In this document: positions 40,906-49,767 of the stretch, piece after piece
Position numbering within the stretch: position 1 is the first letter of the stretch
How the letters are laid out: each line of letters begins with the position of its first letter
Origin: Ciceribacter thiooxidans
GTDB lineage: Bacteria > Pseudomonadota > Alphaproteobacteria > Rhizobiales > Rhizobiaceae
Length of the DNA stretch: 64,000 nucleotides
Reading direction: 5' to 3'
Assembly: GCF_014126615.1 (NCBI RefSeq)
Contig: NZ_CP059896.1
Coordinates: 568,501 to 632,500, forward strand
Made by a program: the position numbers and the translations under genes
The notes under the pieces: generated by a model
Told to the model about the DNA's origin: nothing
Databases searched by the model: none
What the model saw: only the letters and a program-made list of their open reading frames with translations

Positions 40906-42333
40906 TCAGCTGCGGCCGAATTCGTCGACGATGCGGATGATGTCGTCTTCGCCGAGATAGGAGCCGGTCTGGATCTCGATCATTTCGAGCAGGATCTTGC
41001 CCGGATTGCCGAGCCGGTGCACGGCGCCCTGCGGGATGTAGATCGACTCGTTTTCGTGCAGGATTGTCACCTTGTCGTCGATCGTCACCTCGGCGGTGCC
41101 CTTGACGCAGATCCAGTGCTCGGAGCGGTGATAGTGCTTCTGCAGCGAAAGCTTCTTGTCGGGATGGACGAAGAGCCGCTTGACCTGGAAACGCTCGCCG
41201 TTGAGCACCGAGGTGTAACCGCCCCACGGCCGCAGCGAGGTCGGATGGTTCTCCGTCAGGTGCGCGGTCTGCTTCTTCGCCGCGAGCGTCTTGACGAGAT
41301 TGCCGACCTCCTGGCTTTCGTCGAGGCGCCCGACATAGACGGCATCCTCGCTGGCGATCACGGCGACGCCGTCCATGCCCTGCACCGCCAGATGCGCATT
41401 GCGAGACATCACCAGTGAATTGCGGGTGTTGACCAGGGTGGCGTTGCCGGCGACGACATTGCCGTCGGCATCCGGATTGCCGAGCTTCCAGATCGCGTCC
41501 CAGCTGCCGAGGTCGGACCAGGTGATCGGCGCCGGCACGACCGCGACGTTCGGCGTCTTCTCCATAACCGCATAGTCGATCGATATGCTCGGGCTCTTGG
41601 CGAAGCCTGCTGCGCCGAGACGCATGAAATCGAGGTCGGTGGCCGCCTCTGCGACTGCTTCCTCGACTGCCGCGAGGACTTCGGGTGCGTGCTCGCGCAG
41701 TTCGGCCAGCATCTGACCCGCCGTGCACATGAACATGCCGGAGTTCCAGAAATGGTTGCCGGCCTCCAACATCTTCTGCGCGTTTTCGGCTTGTGGCTTT
41801 TCGACGAAGCGCTTCACCGCATGTGCGCCTCCAGCCAAAGCCTTGCCCATCTCGATATAGCCGTAACCGGTCGCGGGTTCCGTGGGCGCGATGCCGAAGG
41901 TGACGATCTTGCCCTGGCGTGCCGCCTCCGCGGCGGTATCGACGCAGCGCGCATAAGTATCGTCGGCGATGATCTCGTGGTCGGACGGCAGAATCTGCAT
42001 CACGGCGTGATCGCCGAAATCACGACCGATGATGAAGGCCGCAACCGCGATAGCTGCCGCCGTGTTGCGTGCCTCCGGCTCGAGGACGATGCCGGAGAGT
42101 TGCACGCCGATCTCGCGGGCCTGCTCGGCGACGAGGAAACGGAATTCGTCGTTGGTGATGACCAAGGGCGGCTCATAGGCCTCTGTGTCGGCGACACGGT
42201 CCAGAGTTCCCTGGAACAAGGTCTTGTCGCCGATCAGCCGTATGAACTGCTTTGCGGCGGTCGCCCGGGACAACGGCCAGAGGCGGGTTCCCTTGCCACC
42301 GGCCATCACGACGGGAACGATCTTGTGGGTCAT
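40906..42333 (-). CDS. manC: mannose-1-phosphate guanylyltransferase / mannose-6-phosphate isomerase
   Basis: The 475-residue bifunctional enzyme makes GDP-mannose for surface polysaccharides. The N-terminal nucleotidyltransferase has VVMAGGKGTRLWPLSR and FVEKPQ. The C-terminal type-II isomerase cupin (from about residue 350) has RPWGGY, QKHYHRSEHWICVKGTAEV and IPQGAVHRLGNPG and closes with SYLGEDDIIRIVDEFGRS. Type-II PMI/GMP enzymes are about 470 residues. The gene is divergent from the alcohol dehydrogenase gene and stands alone. Confidence 0.96.
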   Translation of the reverse strand: MTHKIVPVVMAGGKGTRLWPLSRATAAKQFIRLIGDKTLFQGTLDRVADTEAYEPPLVITNDEFRFLVAEQAREIGVQLSGIVLEPEARNTAAAIAVAAFIIGRDFGDHAVMQILPSDHEIIADDTYARCVDTAAEAARQGKIVTFGIAPTEPATGYGYIEMGKALAGGAHAVKRFVEKPQAENAQKMLEAGNHFWNSGMFMCTAGQMLAELREHAPEVLAAVEEAVAEAATDLDFMRLGAAGFAKSPSISIDYAVMEKTPNVAVVPAPITWSDLGSWDAIWKLGNPDADGNVVAGNATLVNTRNSLVMSRNAHLAVQGMDGVAVIASEDAVYVGRLDESQEVGNLVKTLAAKKQTAHLTENHPTSLRPWGGYTSVLNGERFQVKRLFVHPDKKLSLQKHYHRSEHWICVKGTAEVTIDDKVTILHENESIYIPQGAVHRLGNPGKILLEMIEIQTGSYLGEDDIIRIVDEFGRS

Positions 42334-42658
42334 TGCTGCACTGCCTTTCGGTTGGGCGGACGTCGAACGATTCTGCCGGACAGGCTCGTCATCAGCGGGG
42401 CGCCGGCACGATCTCGCCGCCGAGCGGGATCATGCGTGCCAATCCGGCGACCTCCGGTTTGTTGCATTTTTTTCCCGGCCTGTCCAAGTCCGGGGGAGGC
42501 GGGAGAGCTATACCTCCAAAAGGTGAACGGTTCTTTTTTACTTTCCTTCGAAGCCGACTTGATCCTTGGCGACGGCTGGGGAAAGGTCTTGGCGACCGGG
42601 TTTGTTCCACCTCCCGTGGCGGGCGTGGCGGCGCTCGGGGCAAAGGAAGGAGCTGAGG
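42334..42658. other. divergent intergenic region between manC and the alcohol dehydrogenase gene
   Basis: The 325 bases hold both promoters. T-runs occur at 42468-42474 and 42533-42538, and short stems such as CCCGG/CCGGG flank 42474-42496, but none forms a good terminator. No gene is evident. Confidence 0.35.
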
Positions 42659-43642
42659 ATGAGAGCGATGGTTCTTCATGCGCCGGGCGAGCGCCTGCGG
42701 CTCGAAGAGCGGCCGGATCTCGAACCGGGCGAGGGCGAGATCGTCGCAAGCGTCGAGGCCTGTGCAGTCTGCCGGACCGACCTGCATGTGGTCGACGGTG
42801 ATCTCACCCGGCCGAAGCTCCCCCTGGTTCCGGGCCATGAGGTGGTCGGCATCGTTTCGAAGGTCGGTCCCGGTGTCAGAAACCTCTCGGTCGGCATGCG
42901 GATCGGCATTCCCTGGCTCGGGCACACCTGCGGTTGCTGCTCCTATTGCAGGGACGGTCGCGAAAACCTCTGCGACGATCCCGGCTTTACCGGCTATACG
43001 CGCGACGGCGGCTTCGCCACCGAGATCAAAGCGGACGCGGGCTACTGCTTTCCGCTTGCCGGGTTCGACGATCCGGTTGCGGTCGCACCACTGATGTGCG
43101 CCGGCCTGATCGGCTGGCGTTCACTGAAGATGGCAGGCGAAGGGAAGCGCATCGGCATCTACGGCTTCGGCGCTGCCGCACACATCATCGCGCAGGTCTG
43201 TCGCCACCAGGGGCGCGAGGTTTACGCCTTTACGCGTAGCGGCGACACGGCAGCCCAGGACATGGCCCTGTCGCTCGGTGCGGTATGGGCCGGCGGGTCC
43301 GAGGAAGCGCCGCCGTGCCTTCTCGACGCGGCCATTATCTTCGCCCCTGTCGGTGATCTGGTGCCGGCGGCGCTGCGGGTGGTGGCAAAGGGCGGCCGGG
43401 TCGTCTGCGGCGGTATCCACATGAGCGACATTCCGCAATTTCCCTACGAGATCCTCTGGGGCGAGCGGCAGATACTCTCGGTCGCCAATCTCACGCGCAG
43501 GGACGCCGTCGAGTTCCTCGAGCTGGCGCCACGGACGGGCGTCAGGACGACGACCACCGTCTATCCTCTCGAGCGCGCCAACGAGGCGCTCGACGATTTG
43601 CGCGCCGGGCGGTTCCAGGGCGCGGCCGTGCTCGTACCGTAG
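42659..43642 (+). CDS. zinc-dependent alcohol dehydrogenase family protein
   Basis: The 327-residue medium-chain dehydrogenase has the catalytic zinc ligands in ACAVCRTDLHVVDG and PLVPGHEVVGIV, and the structural zinc lobe CGCCSYCRDGRENLC with four Cys. The dinucleotide fold is IGIYGFGAAAHIIAQVC. It resembles the group often annotated as AdhP-like or alcohol dehydrogenases of broad range. The ATG has AAGGAAGGAG upstream; longer in-frame starts are not supported. A MarR gene converges on it with 16 bases between stops. Confidence 0.9.
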   Translation: MRAMVLHAPGERLRLEERPDLEPGEGEIVASVEACAVCRTDLHVVDGDLTRPKLPLVPGHEVVGIVSKVGPGVRNLSVGMRIGIPWLGHTCGCCSYCRDGRENLCDDPGFTGYTRDGGFATEIKADAGYCFPLAGFDDPVAVAPLMCAGLIGWRSLKMAGEGKRIGIYGFGAAAHIIAQVCRHQGREVYAFTRSGDTAAQDMALSLGAVWAGGSEEAPPCLLDAAIIFAPVGDLVPAALRVVAKGGRVVCGGIHMSDIPQFPYEILWGERQILSVANLTRRDAVEFLELAPRTGVRTTTTVYPLERANEALDDLRAGRFQGAAVLVP

Positions 43643-43658
43643 ATCCGAGACAGCGGGC

Positions 43659-44126
43659 CTATTGCTGCCAGTCGACCCGCAGCGGCGCGCGGCTTTTCTC
43701 GTTCGTATGATCGGCCACCTTGCGCAACAGTGACACGAACTGCTCGCGTTCCGCATGTTCGAGAGCCCCCAGCAGTTCTTCCTGCAGGCGCCAGACGATC
43801 GGCCGGATCTTCTGCAACGTTTCCGCGCCGCCTTCCGTCAGGTAGAGCCTGCGCGCGCGTCGGTCGTTCGGATTCGTCTCGCGACGAACCAGCTCTTTCT
43901 GCACCAGGCGATCGATGACGCCGCCGATCGTCACGCGATCATAGGCGATGTGGCTTGCGACCGACGCCTGGTCTAGGCCCGGCATGGAATTGATCGCGAT
44001 CAGCGCGGCATATTGCACCGGCGTCAGATCAAAGCCTTCCTTGGATGTTTCTTCGACAAACAACGATACAGTAACCTGATTCAGACGGCGAATCAGGTGC
44101 CCCGGCATTTCATAGATTTCAAGCAT
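43659..44126 (-). CDS. MarR family transcriptional regulator
   Basis: The 155-residue protein has the winged helix LDQASVASHIAYDRVTIGGVIDRL and wing RRETNPNDRRARRLYLT with the family's D-R-R-A-R/K signature. I start it at MLEIYEMPGHL, because residues further upstream in frame are low-complexity and outside the family. Divergent from it is a fumarylacetoacetate-hydrolase family gene; MarR regulators of aromatic-acid pathways are often placed this way, so control of that gene is likely. Confidence 0.88.
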   Translation of the reverse strand: MLEIYEMPGHLIRRLNQVTVSLFVEETSKEGFDLTPVQYAALIAINSMPGLDQASVASHIAYDRVTIGGVIDRLVQKELVRRETNPNDRRARRLYLTEGGAETLQKIRPIVWRLQEELLGALEHAEREQFVSLLRKVADHTNEKSRAPLRVDWQQ

Positions 44127-44446
44127 CTCGAAAATGTGCCCCCCACAGTTCGATTCCTTCCGTCTAGCGTCATTTGTGCGAACAAAAAAGACCCACCCGT
44201 GAGAGTTGACGTTAGGTCGTGCGCAACCTTTCCGGTGAATTGATCTTTGGCAACTTTGAAGCAAGTGAGGATTACTTTTGTTGGTTCTTCTCACCTTTAG
44301 GTTGCTTTTTCTTGTCGGATAGTGGTCTGTGGTTCCGTCCCGTGACCGATGTCGAGTTTGCTTTTGCGCCGAAGACGCCGCTGGTGCATACCTGAACGCA
44401 CATCCGCCGGTTTGCGGATCCATGTTCAAGGAGCAAGCGAAGACAA
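44127..44446. promoter_or_regulatory. divergent promoter region with a candidate MarR operator
   Basis: Between the divergent marR and FAH-family genes I see no gene. At 44173-44186 lies the imperfect palindrome TTTGT-GCGA-ACAAA (5-bp arms), close to the marR start and so in a position for autoregulation. The rest is fairly AT-rich for this genome, suiting two promoters. Confidence 0.4.
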
Positions 44447-45142
44447 ATGAAGGCATTGTTCGAGATTCCGGCATCGCCAGTCGTGCCGGTCGAGGGGGAA
44501 GACGCCGGCTACCCCGTCCATCGGATCTTCTGCGTCGGCCGCAATTATGCGGCGCACGCGGCAGAGATGGGCGCCGAGGTCGATCGTGAAGAGCCGTTCT
44601 ACTTCACCAAGCCGGCGAGCGCGATCGTGCTTTCCGGGGCTGAAATTCCCTATCCGCCGGGAACGAGCAACCTGCATCATGAAATGGAACTGGTGGTTGC
44701 GATCGGTGCGCCGCTGTTCAAGGCGGGCACCGAAGAGGCGGCGAAGGCGATCTACGGCTACGCCTGTGGCCTCGACATGACGCGGCGGGACCTTCAGCAG
44801 GCGGCCCGCGTCAAGCAGCGGCCGTGGGACCTCGGCAAGGCCTTCGAGAATTCGGCGGTAATCGGCCGCGTCACCAAAGCCGCGACCTTCCCCGGCATCG
44901 GCGACCAGCGCATCTGGCTCAAGGTCGGCGATGAGATGCGTCAGGATGCACGGCTTTCCGAGCTCGCCTGGTCGGTTCCGGAGCTGATCAGCCACCTGTC
45001 GCGGTACTACCACCTGAGACAGGGCGACCTTCTCTATACCGGCACACCCGCGGGCGTCGGTCCGGTTGTCGCCGGCGACAGGATCACCGGCGGCATCGAC
45101 GGGCTCGAACCGATCGAACTGTCGATCGGCCCAGCCGAGTGA
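44447..45142 (+). CDS. fumarylacetoacetate hydrolase family protein (acylpyruvate hydrolase type)
   Basis: The 231-residue protein belongs to the FAH superfamily, which cuts carbon-carbon bonds in acylpyruvates such as fumarylpyruvate, the gentisate-route intermediate. Metal ligands are in NLHHEMELVVAIG (E-x-E) and GLDMTRRDLQ (D), and LYTGTPAGVGPV closes the core. It is closest in layout to NagK-like fumarylpyruvate hydrolases, but no gentisate dioxygenase is adjacent, so I do not name it. Divergence from a MarR gene suggests inducible expression. Confidence 0.9.
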   Translation: MKALFEIPASPVVPVEGEDAGYPVHRIFCVGRNYAAHAAEMGAEVDREEPFYFTKPASAIVLSGAEIPYPPGTSNLHHEMELVVAIGAPLFKAGTEEAAKAIYGYACGLDMTRRDLQQAARVKQRPWDLGKAFENSAVIGRVTKAATFPGIGDQRIWLKVGDEMRQDARLSELAWSVPELISHLSRYYHLRQGDLLYTGTPAGVGPVVAGDRITGGIDGLEPIELSIGPAE

Positions 45143-45148
45143 GGCAAC

Positions 45149-45180
45149 GGCCGGTTCCGCTGATGATGGCGGTACCGGCC
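45149..45180. terminator. hairpin between convergent genes, possible two-way terminator
   Basis: GGCCGGTTCCGC pairs with GCGGTACCGGCC (11 of 12) around an 8-base loop, between the convergent FAH-family and epimerase genes. Neither side has a proper T-run, so termination is inferred from position. Confidence 0.45.
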
Positions 45181-45190
45181 GGCGATTTCG

Positions 45191-46084
45191 TCAGGCGGAG
45201 ACGTATTTCCGCCAATCGTGCTCTTCCCTGAAGCCGAGAACCTCGCGGATCTTGCGATTCGAAATCGGGGCCTCGAAGCCTTCGATCGGGCGGCTGTGCG
45301 GTGTGCCGGGTGCCCAGCGTTTCAGGAACTCGGCGGTCGGCTCATTCGCCGTGATCGTGTCGTTGACGGCGTTGAAGACCTGGTAGCCGAGCCCGTCCTT
45401 TTCCACGCACAGATGCACGATCTGGCCGAGGTCACGCGCGTCGATATAGCTCCAGGCATTGCGCTTGCGCGACGGCGGATCGGCGATGAAGGCCGGGAAG
45501 CGGTCGTATTCATGCGGCTCGATGACATTGCCGATCCGCAGCGCGTAGATGTCGGCGCCGGAGCGCATCGCGAAGGCGCGGGCGGTCTTCTCGTTGACCA
45601 CCTTGGAGAGGCCATAGCTATCCATCGGGTCGATGTCGTAGTCTTCTTCGAGCGGGAACTGGTGGAAGTCCTTGTCGCCCTCGGCGAAGCAGACGCCGTA
45701 GGTCGTCTCGCTCGAGGCGATGATGATCTTGCGGATGCCGAGTTTCACCGCCGCCTCGATGACGTTGTAGGTGGAGGCGACATTGACCAGGAAAGTCGTG
45801 TTGTCGGGGCGCATCATCAGGCGAGGTATTGCTGCGAAGTGCACCACCGCGTCGACCGGCGCCGGTCCCTTGCCGGTCTCGAGGCCATCGAAGCCGAAAT
45901 GCATCGAAAGCGCGTTGAACACCTGGCTGCCGTCGCTGACGTCGGTCAACAGCGTATTGACGCGAGGATGGTCGAGCGGCACCTGATCAAGGTTCAGCAC
46001 CTCGTGGCCCTTGTCAACGAGATAGGGAACGACGTGGCGACCGGCCTTGCCGCTGCCGCCGGTGAAGACGATGCGTTTCGTCAT
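45191..46084 (-). CDS. NAD-dependent epimerase/dehydratase family protein
   Basis: The 297-residue extended short-chain dehydrogenase has the nucleotide motif FTGGSGKAGRHV at residues 7-18, the central HFAAIPRLMM, and the active-site SSETTYG with YGLSK. The C-terminal part NRKIREVLGF is typical of sugar-nucleotide or uronate oxidoreductases. It is the second gene of an operon with an SDR gene 43 bases upstream, divergent from a LysR regulator, so a sugar or sugar-acid oxidation route is plausible but unproven. Confidence 0.88.
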   Translation of the reverse strand: MTKRIVFTGGSGKAGRHVVPYLVDKGHEVLNLDQVPLDHPRVNTLLTDVSDGSQVFNALSMHFGFDGLETGKGPAPVDAVVHFAAIPRLMMRPDNTTFLVNVASTYNVIEAAVKLGIRKIIIASSETTYGVCFAEGDKDFHQFPLEEDYDIDPMDSYGLSKVVNEKTARAFAMRSGADIYALRIGNVIEPHEYDRFPAFIADPPSRKRNAWSYIDARDLGQIVHLCVEKDGLGYQVFNAVNDTITANEPTAEFLKRWAPGTPHSRPIEGFEAPISNRKIREVLGFREEHDWRKYVSA

Positions 46085-46127
46085 TGGGTATCCTCCGGAT
46101 ATGTGTTTGCGTGTGTAGTAGGATCGG

Positions 46128-46910
46128 TCAGGGCATCAACTGCCCACCGTTCACCTCCAGCGTCTGGCCGATCATGTAGCCGGACAGCGACTTCGAGGCG
46201 AGGAACAGGTAGGCACCGACGCAGTCTTCGGGCGTGCCGAAACGCTTTTGCGGTACGGTTGCGAGCTGGGCTTCCAGTTGCTGCGCAGTCGAGTAACGCT
46301 CGTGGAAGGGCGTCAGGATGACGCCCGGCGCCACGGCATTCACGCGGATGTCGTAGGCGATCAGTTCCTTCGCCATGCCGCGGGTGACATTGGCGACGAA
46401 GGCCTTGGCCGAGCCGTAGATGCCGGCACCGCCGCTCGCGCCGTTGCGGGCGGCAATCGAGGTCGTGTTGACGATGAAGCCGCCGCCCTGCTTCTTCATG
46501 TGCGGAATGGCGGCCCTCGACGCGGCGAGAACCGAACGGGCGTTGAGATCCATCACCGCGTCGTAGTGGTCGTCCGTCATCTCTTCGTAGCTGAGCCGCG
46601 CGACCATGCCGCCGGCATTGTTGACGACACCATCAAGTCGCCCGAAGGCTTCGGCGGCCTCATCGACGATGCGCGCCATCTCGCCGGAACGCGTTGCGTC
46701 CGCCTGCAGCAGCTTCACCTTTCCGCCGGTAGCGGCGATCTCCCCGCCGAGTTTTTCCGCGGCGTCGATGCTCGCGTGGTAGTGGAGCCCGACCATCGCG
46801 CCCTGTTCCGCAAAGGCCCGGGCGAGCGCCGCGCCGATGCCGGTCGAGGCTCCGGTGATGAGGACCGCCTTGCCGGCGAGATCGGGAATGACGAGGGTTG
46901 GCGCGGCCAT
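46128..46910 (-). CDS. SDR family oxidoreductase
   Basis: The 260-residue classical short-chain dehydrogenase has the cofactor motif TGASTGIG near residue 20, NNAGG, and the catalytic Ser-Tyr-Lys set (TTSIAARNGASGGAGIYGSAK). The C-terminus GQTLEVNGGQLMP is typical. The start MAAPTLVIPDLAG is preceded by GGGAG; an in-frame extension reaches into the promoter region and is discarded. It heads a two-gene unit controlled probably by the divergent LysR protein. Confidence 0.92.
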   Translation of the reverse strand: MAAPTLVIPDLAGKAVLITGASTGIGAALARAFAEQGAMVGLHYHASIDAAEKLGGEIAATGGKVKLLQADATRSGEMARIVDEAAEAFGRLDGVVNNAGGMVARLSYEEMTDDHYDAVMDLNARSVLAASRAAIPHMKKQGGGFIVNTTSIAARNGASGGAGIYGSAKAFVANVTRGMAKELIAYDIRVNAVAPGVILTPFHERYSTAQQLEAQLATVPQKRFGTPEDCVGAYLFLASKSLSGYMIGQTLEVNGGQLMP

Positions 46911-47051
46911 GATGCTTATCTCCCATGCCGAGCGGAACGGAAGCCTCCGCACTGCCCGCAATTGTCCATACCGCTCGCCGAGGGTCTCGGCGAGCGGTTC
47001 AGCGCGACCATGCAGATTCCTGTTTGATCCGTCCAATAGAAGATATAGATG

Positions 47052-47078
47052 CGATTATTCTCTGAAATTGCATAATCG
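47052..47078. promoter_or_regulatory. candidate LysR operator
   Basis: A perfect inverted repeat CGATTAT-N13-ATAATCG lies 11 bases before the lysR-like start and in the divergent region with the SDR gene. The spacing and AT-rich arms suit a LysR-type recognition site used for autoregulation. Confidence 0.55.
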
Positions 47079-47089
47079 AGGGCGTCGCC

Positions 47090-47977
47090 ATGGAGCTTCG
47101 GCAACTGCACTATTTCGTCACGGCGGCAAAGGTCGAGCATTTCACCGTGGCTGCCCGCCAGCTCAATATCGTGCAGTCGGCGCTGTCGAGCGCGATCAAG
47201 GCGCTCGAAGAGGAGCTCGACGCCAAGCTCTTCGTCCGCAGCACCCGCCAGGTCCGGTTGACGCAGGCGGGACGCACATTGCTGGAAAAGGCGCAGATCG
47301 TCCTCGATGCCGCGCAGGAGGCGCGCGACAGCGTGCAGGCGGTGCAGGACGCCCGCCGCGGCAAGATCGGCATCGGCACCGTCCAGGGTCTCTCGCCCTT
47401 CGTAGACCTGCCCGCGCTGCTTGCCGAGTTTCATCGCCGGCATCCGGAGGTCGAGGTCAGGCTCTGCCAGGGCGGGCTGGCGCATCTGATCGACAAGCTG
47501 AGGAACGGCCTCATCGATCTCGCCTTCCTGCCGGTCGTCGATACGCCGCCCGACATCGTCACCCGCATGATCGCCTGCGAGGACCTTGTGGTCGTCTGTG
47601 CGCCGGGCCATCCGCTCGCGCGGCTGAACTCGATCGCCCTTGCCGACCTCGTCGGCCATGCCTTCGTCGACTTCGAACCCGACCGCGGCACACGACGCTT
47701 GATCGACGACGCCTTCTCCGCCCGTCGCCTCGAACGGCGGACCGCCTTCGAAGTCAGCGATCTCGACAGCCTCATGGAACTCGTCGGCCACGGGCTCGGC
47801 ATCGCCCTGGTGCCGGAAACCGTCGCCGCTGCGTGGCAGGGGGAGATCCATGTCGCAGAGATCGCGGATGCGGAAATCTGCTGGGAACTGGTCGTCGCCT
47901 CGCCGGCGAAGTTCTCCGACGGTGCGAGCGGCGGCGCCCCCCACACGTTTCTGGAGCTGCTTCCGGAGGTGGAGTGA
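47090..47977 (+). CDS. LysR family transcriptional regulator
   Basis: The 295-residue protein has the LysR helix-turn-helix at the N-terminus (MELRQLHYFVTAAKVEHFTVAARQL..) with ALSSAIKALEEELDAKLFVR, and a two-lobed effector domain (KIGIGTVQGLSPF, then the LVVVCAPGHPLARL segment). It is divergent from the SDR/epimerase pair and probably activates it in response to a substrate. The effector is unknown. Confidence 0.93.
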   Translation: MELRQLHYFVTAAKVEHFTVAARQLNIVQSALSSAIKALEEELDAKLFVRSTRQVRLTQAGRTLLEKAQIVLDAAQEARDSVQAVQDARRGKIGIGTVQGLSPFVDLPALLAEFHRRHPEVEVRLCQGGLAHLIDKLRNGLIDLAFLPVVDTPPDIVTRMIACEDLVVVCAPGHPLARLNSIALADLVGHAFVDFEPDRGTRRLIDDAFSARRLERRTAFEVSDLDSLMELVGHGLGIALVPETVAAAWQGEIHVAEIADAEICWELVVASPAKFSDGASGGAPHTFLELLPEVE

Positions 47978-48025
47978 GGCCGGGAACGGACTGATTCGCG
48001 GCTCGTCCGAGGTATCCGGAGAAAC

Positions 48026-48060
48026 GAAAAAGGGCTCGCCGGTATTTCGGCAAGCCCTTG
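48026..48060 (-). terminator. Rho-independent terminator after tRNA-Val
   Basis: On the minus strand AAGGGCTTGCCG pairs with CGGCGAGCCCTT (one mismatch) and is followed by TTTTCG. It lies 14 bases past the tRNA 3' end. Confidence 0.85.
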
Positions 48061-48073
48061 ATCTGAATAGGGA

Positions 48074-48148
<75 letters not shown>

Positions 48149-48231
48149 ATCCGATGGCGGCTTAAGACCACAAAACCCTCTGTCCCGTCAATAGGGTTTT
48201 TTCGGTTTTGTGACGAGTTTTTTCAAACCCG

Positions 48232-48594
48232 TTACGCCGCAAGGAGTTTGTTCACCTCGTTGACGAGGTCGCGCAGGTGGAAGGGCTTCGAAAGCACCTT
48301 CGCGTCCTTCGGAGCCTTCGAATCGGCGTTCAGCGCAACGGCGGCAAAGCCGGTGATGAACATCACCTTGAGGTCGGGATCGAGTTCGGTCGCACGGCGC
48401 GCCAGTTCGATGCCGTCCATCTCGGGCATGACGATGTCGGTCAACAGCAGGGAGAAGGGCTCCTCGCGAAGATGATCGTAGGCGCTGGCGCCGTTGTCGT
48501 AGGAAGAGACCTTGTACCCGGCCTTTTCCAGGGCCTTCACCAGGAATCGGCGCATGTCGTTGTCGTCTTCGGCGAGAAGGATTTTCTGAGTCAT
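48232..48594 (-). CDS. cpdR: CpdR-type single-domain response regulator
   Basis: The 120-residue receiver-only protein has the acidic pair Asp10-Asp11, phosphoacceptor Asp53 in LLTDIVMPEMDG, the switch Thr in FITGFAAVAL and the Lys in LSKPFHLRDLV. It has no output domain. It matches the alphaproteobacterial CpdR group, which in its unphosphorylated form brings ClpXP to its substrates, including CtrA, and is controlled by the CckA-ChpT relay. This gives the window a cell-cycle element. It lies next to tRNA-Val and is divergent from the N-formylglutamate amidohydrolase gene. Confidence 0.9.
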   Translation of the reverse strand: MTQKILLAEDDNDMRRFLVKALEKAGYKVSSYDNGASAYDHLREEPFSLLLTDIVMPEMDGIELARRATELDPDLKVMFITGFAAVALNADSKAPKDAKVLSKPFHLRDLVNEVNKLLAA

Positions 48595-48782
48595 GTATGG
48601 ACCGCTACTCGTACTGATAGAAGGAATGGATTCCGGCCGTCACGCTACTGCCACCGGGGTAAACATCCGGTGAACTCGCGTGTCCGCGCCGTCCTGCCGC
48701 TTGCTATACTATGGACTTCGCCGGGGCTAGCTGGCAACATATCCATTGTTGCAAGTTGTTGATTTGGTAAAGAAGGGGCGCG

Positions 48783-49667
48783 ATGGAGGAGACGTACTGG
48801 GATCCGGAGCTGTTCGAGGTGCGCGAGCCCGAGACGCAAACAATCCCCTTCGTCTACAATTCGCCCCACAGCGGCCGTCGCTACAGTCGGGCCTTTCTGG
48901 AAAGCTCGAGGCTTGATGCGCTCGGCATTCGCCGCTCGGAGGATCACTTCGTCGACGAGCTGTTTTCCGCCGCTCCCGCTCTTGGGGCGCCCATGCTGCT
49001 CGCCCATTTCCCGCGCGCCTATGTCGACGTGAACCGCGAGCCGTACGAACTCGACCCGCGCATGTTTATCGACGCGGTGCCGCCCTATGCCAACAGCAAT
49101 TCGGTTCGCGTGGCGGGCGGGCTCGGAACCATTCCACGCATCGTCGCGGAGAACGTCGAGATCTATCAGCGCCGCCTTCCGGTCGCCGAGGCGCTCTCCC
49201 GGATCGATACGATCTATAAGCCGTATCATGCCTGCCTGCGCAAGCTGATCGCCCGCACCCATGCGCGCTTCGGATTCGGCGTGCTGATCGATTGCCACTC
49301 CATGCCCGGCAATATCCGCATTGCCGGCACCGGTGTCCGTCCGGATTTCATCGTCGGTGACCGCTACGGCACCAGCGCCTCGGCGGATCTTTCCAATGCG
49401 GCCATCGCACTTCTGGAGGATCTCGGCTTCACCGCCGTGCGCAACAAGCCCTATGCCGGCGGGTTCATCACCGAGCATTACGGTCGACCGGTGAAGGGGC
49501 TGCACGCGTTGCAGATCGAGGTGAACCGGGCGCTCTACGTCGACGAGACGAACCTCGCCAAGCGGCCGCACTTCGCAGCCCTCGCCGGATCGCTCTCCGT
49601 TTTCATGGAAGGCATGGCGGAGTTCGTCGCCCGCTATACGGGCGACAGCGCGCTCGCCGCCGAATAA
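48783..49667 (+). CDS. N-formylglutamate amidohydrolase
   Basis: The 294-residue zinc-type hydrolase belongs to the family that splits N-formylglutamate to formate and glutamate, the last step of one histidine degradation route. Family motifs are NSPHSGRRY near residue 26, the FPRAYVDVNREPYELD block and LIDCHSMPG, and HALQIEVNRALYVDE. No hut genes adjoin, so the substrate may differ. The ATG at 48783 is preceded by GGGGCG but no strong ribosome site. Confidence 0.9.
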   Translation: MEETYWDPELFEVREPETQTIPFVYNSPHSGRRYSRAFLESSRLDALGIRRSEDHFVDELFSAAPALGAPMLLAHFPRAYVDVNREPYELDPRMFIDAVPPYANSNSVRVAGGLGTIPRIVAENVEIYQRRLPVAEALSRIDTIYKPYHACLRKLIARTHARFGFGVLIDCHSMPGNIRIAGTGVRPDFIVGDRYGTSASADLSNAAIALLEDLGFTAVRNKPYAGGFITEHYGRPVKGLHALQIEVNRALYVDETNLAKRPHFAALAGSLSVFMEGMAEFVARYTGDSALAAE

Positions 49668-49683
49668 GCCGCTGCCCAAACGC

Positions 49684-49761
49684 CAAAAAAAACCGCGCCA
49701 TGGGCGCGGTCAAATCTAGGGAGGAAACACCCAAGGAGGGTATTTACAGTCCGAAGACTGT
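49684..49761 (-). ncRNA. mmgR: suhB/MmgR-type small RNA
   Basis: On the minus strand a roughly 78-base RNA is seen. It begins near a hairpin ACAGTC-TTCG-GACTGT, has an unpaired centre with two pyrimidine-rich patches (ACCCTCCTTGGG, then GTGTTTCCTCCC), and ends in the terminator ACCGCGCC/GGCGCGGT followed by eight T. TTGACT at 49791-49796 and TAGCGT at 49768-49773, 17 bases apart, would start it near 49761. Position beside an inositol-phosphatase-family gene, in opposite direction, and layout match the conserved alphaproteobacterial suhB/MmgR RNA, an Hfq-binding regulator linked to storage-polymer control in Sinorhizobium. Confidence 0.82.
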
Positions 49762-49767
49762 GGCCTT

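Noticed and set aside
42468..42540. T-runs and a CCCGG/CCGGG stem between manC and the alcohol dehydrogenase gene as terminators
   Set aside because: The stem is too short and the T-runs are on the wrong side; both genes start here rather than end.
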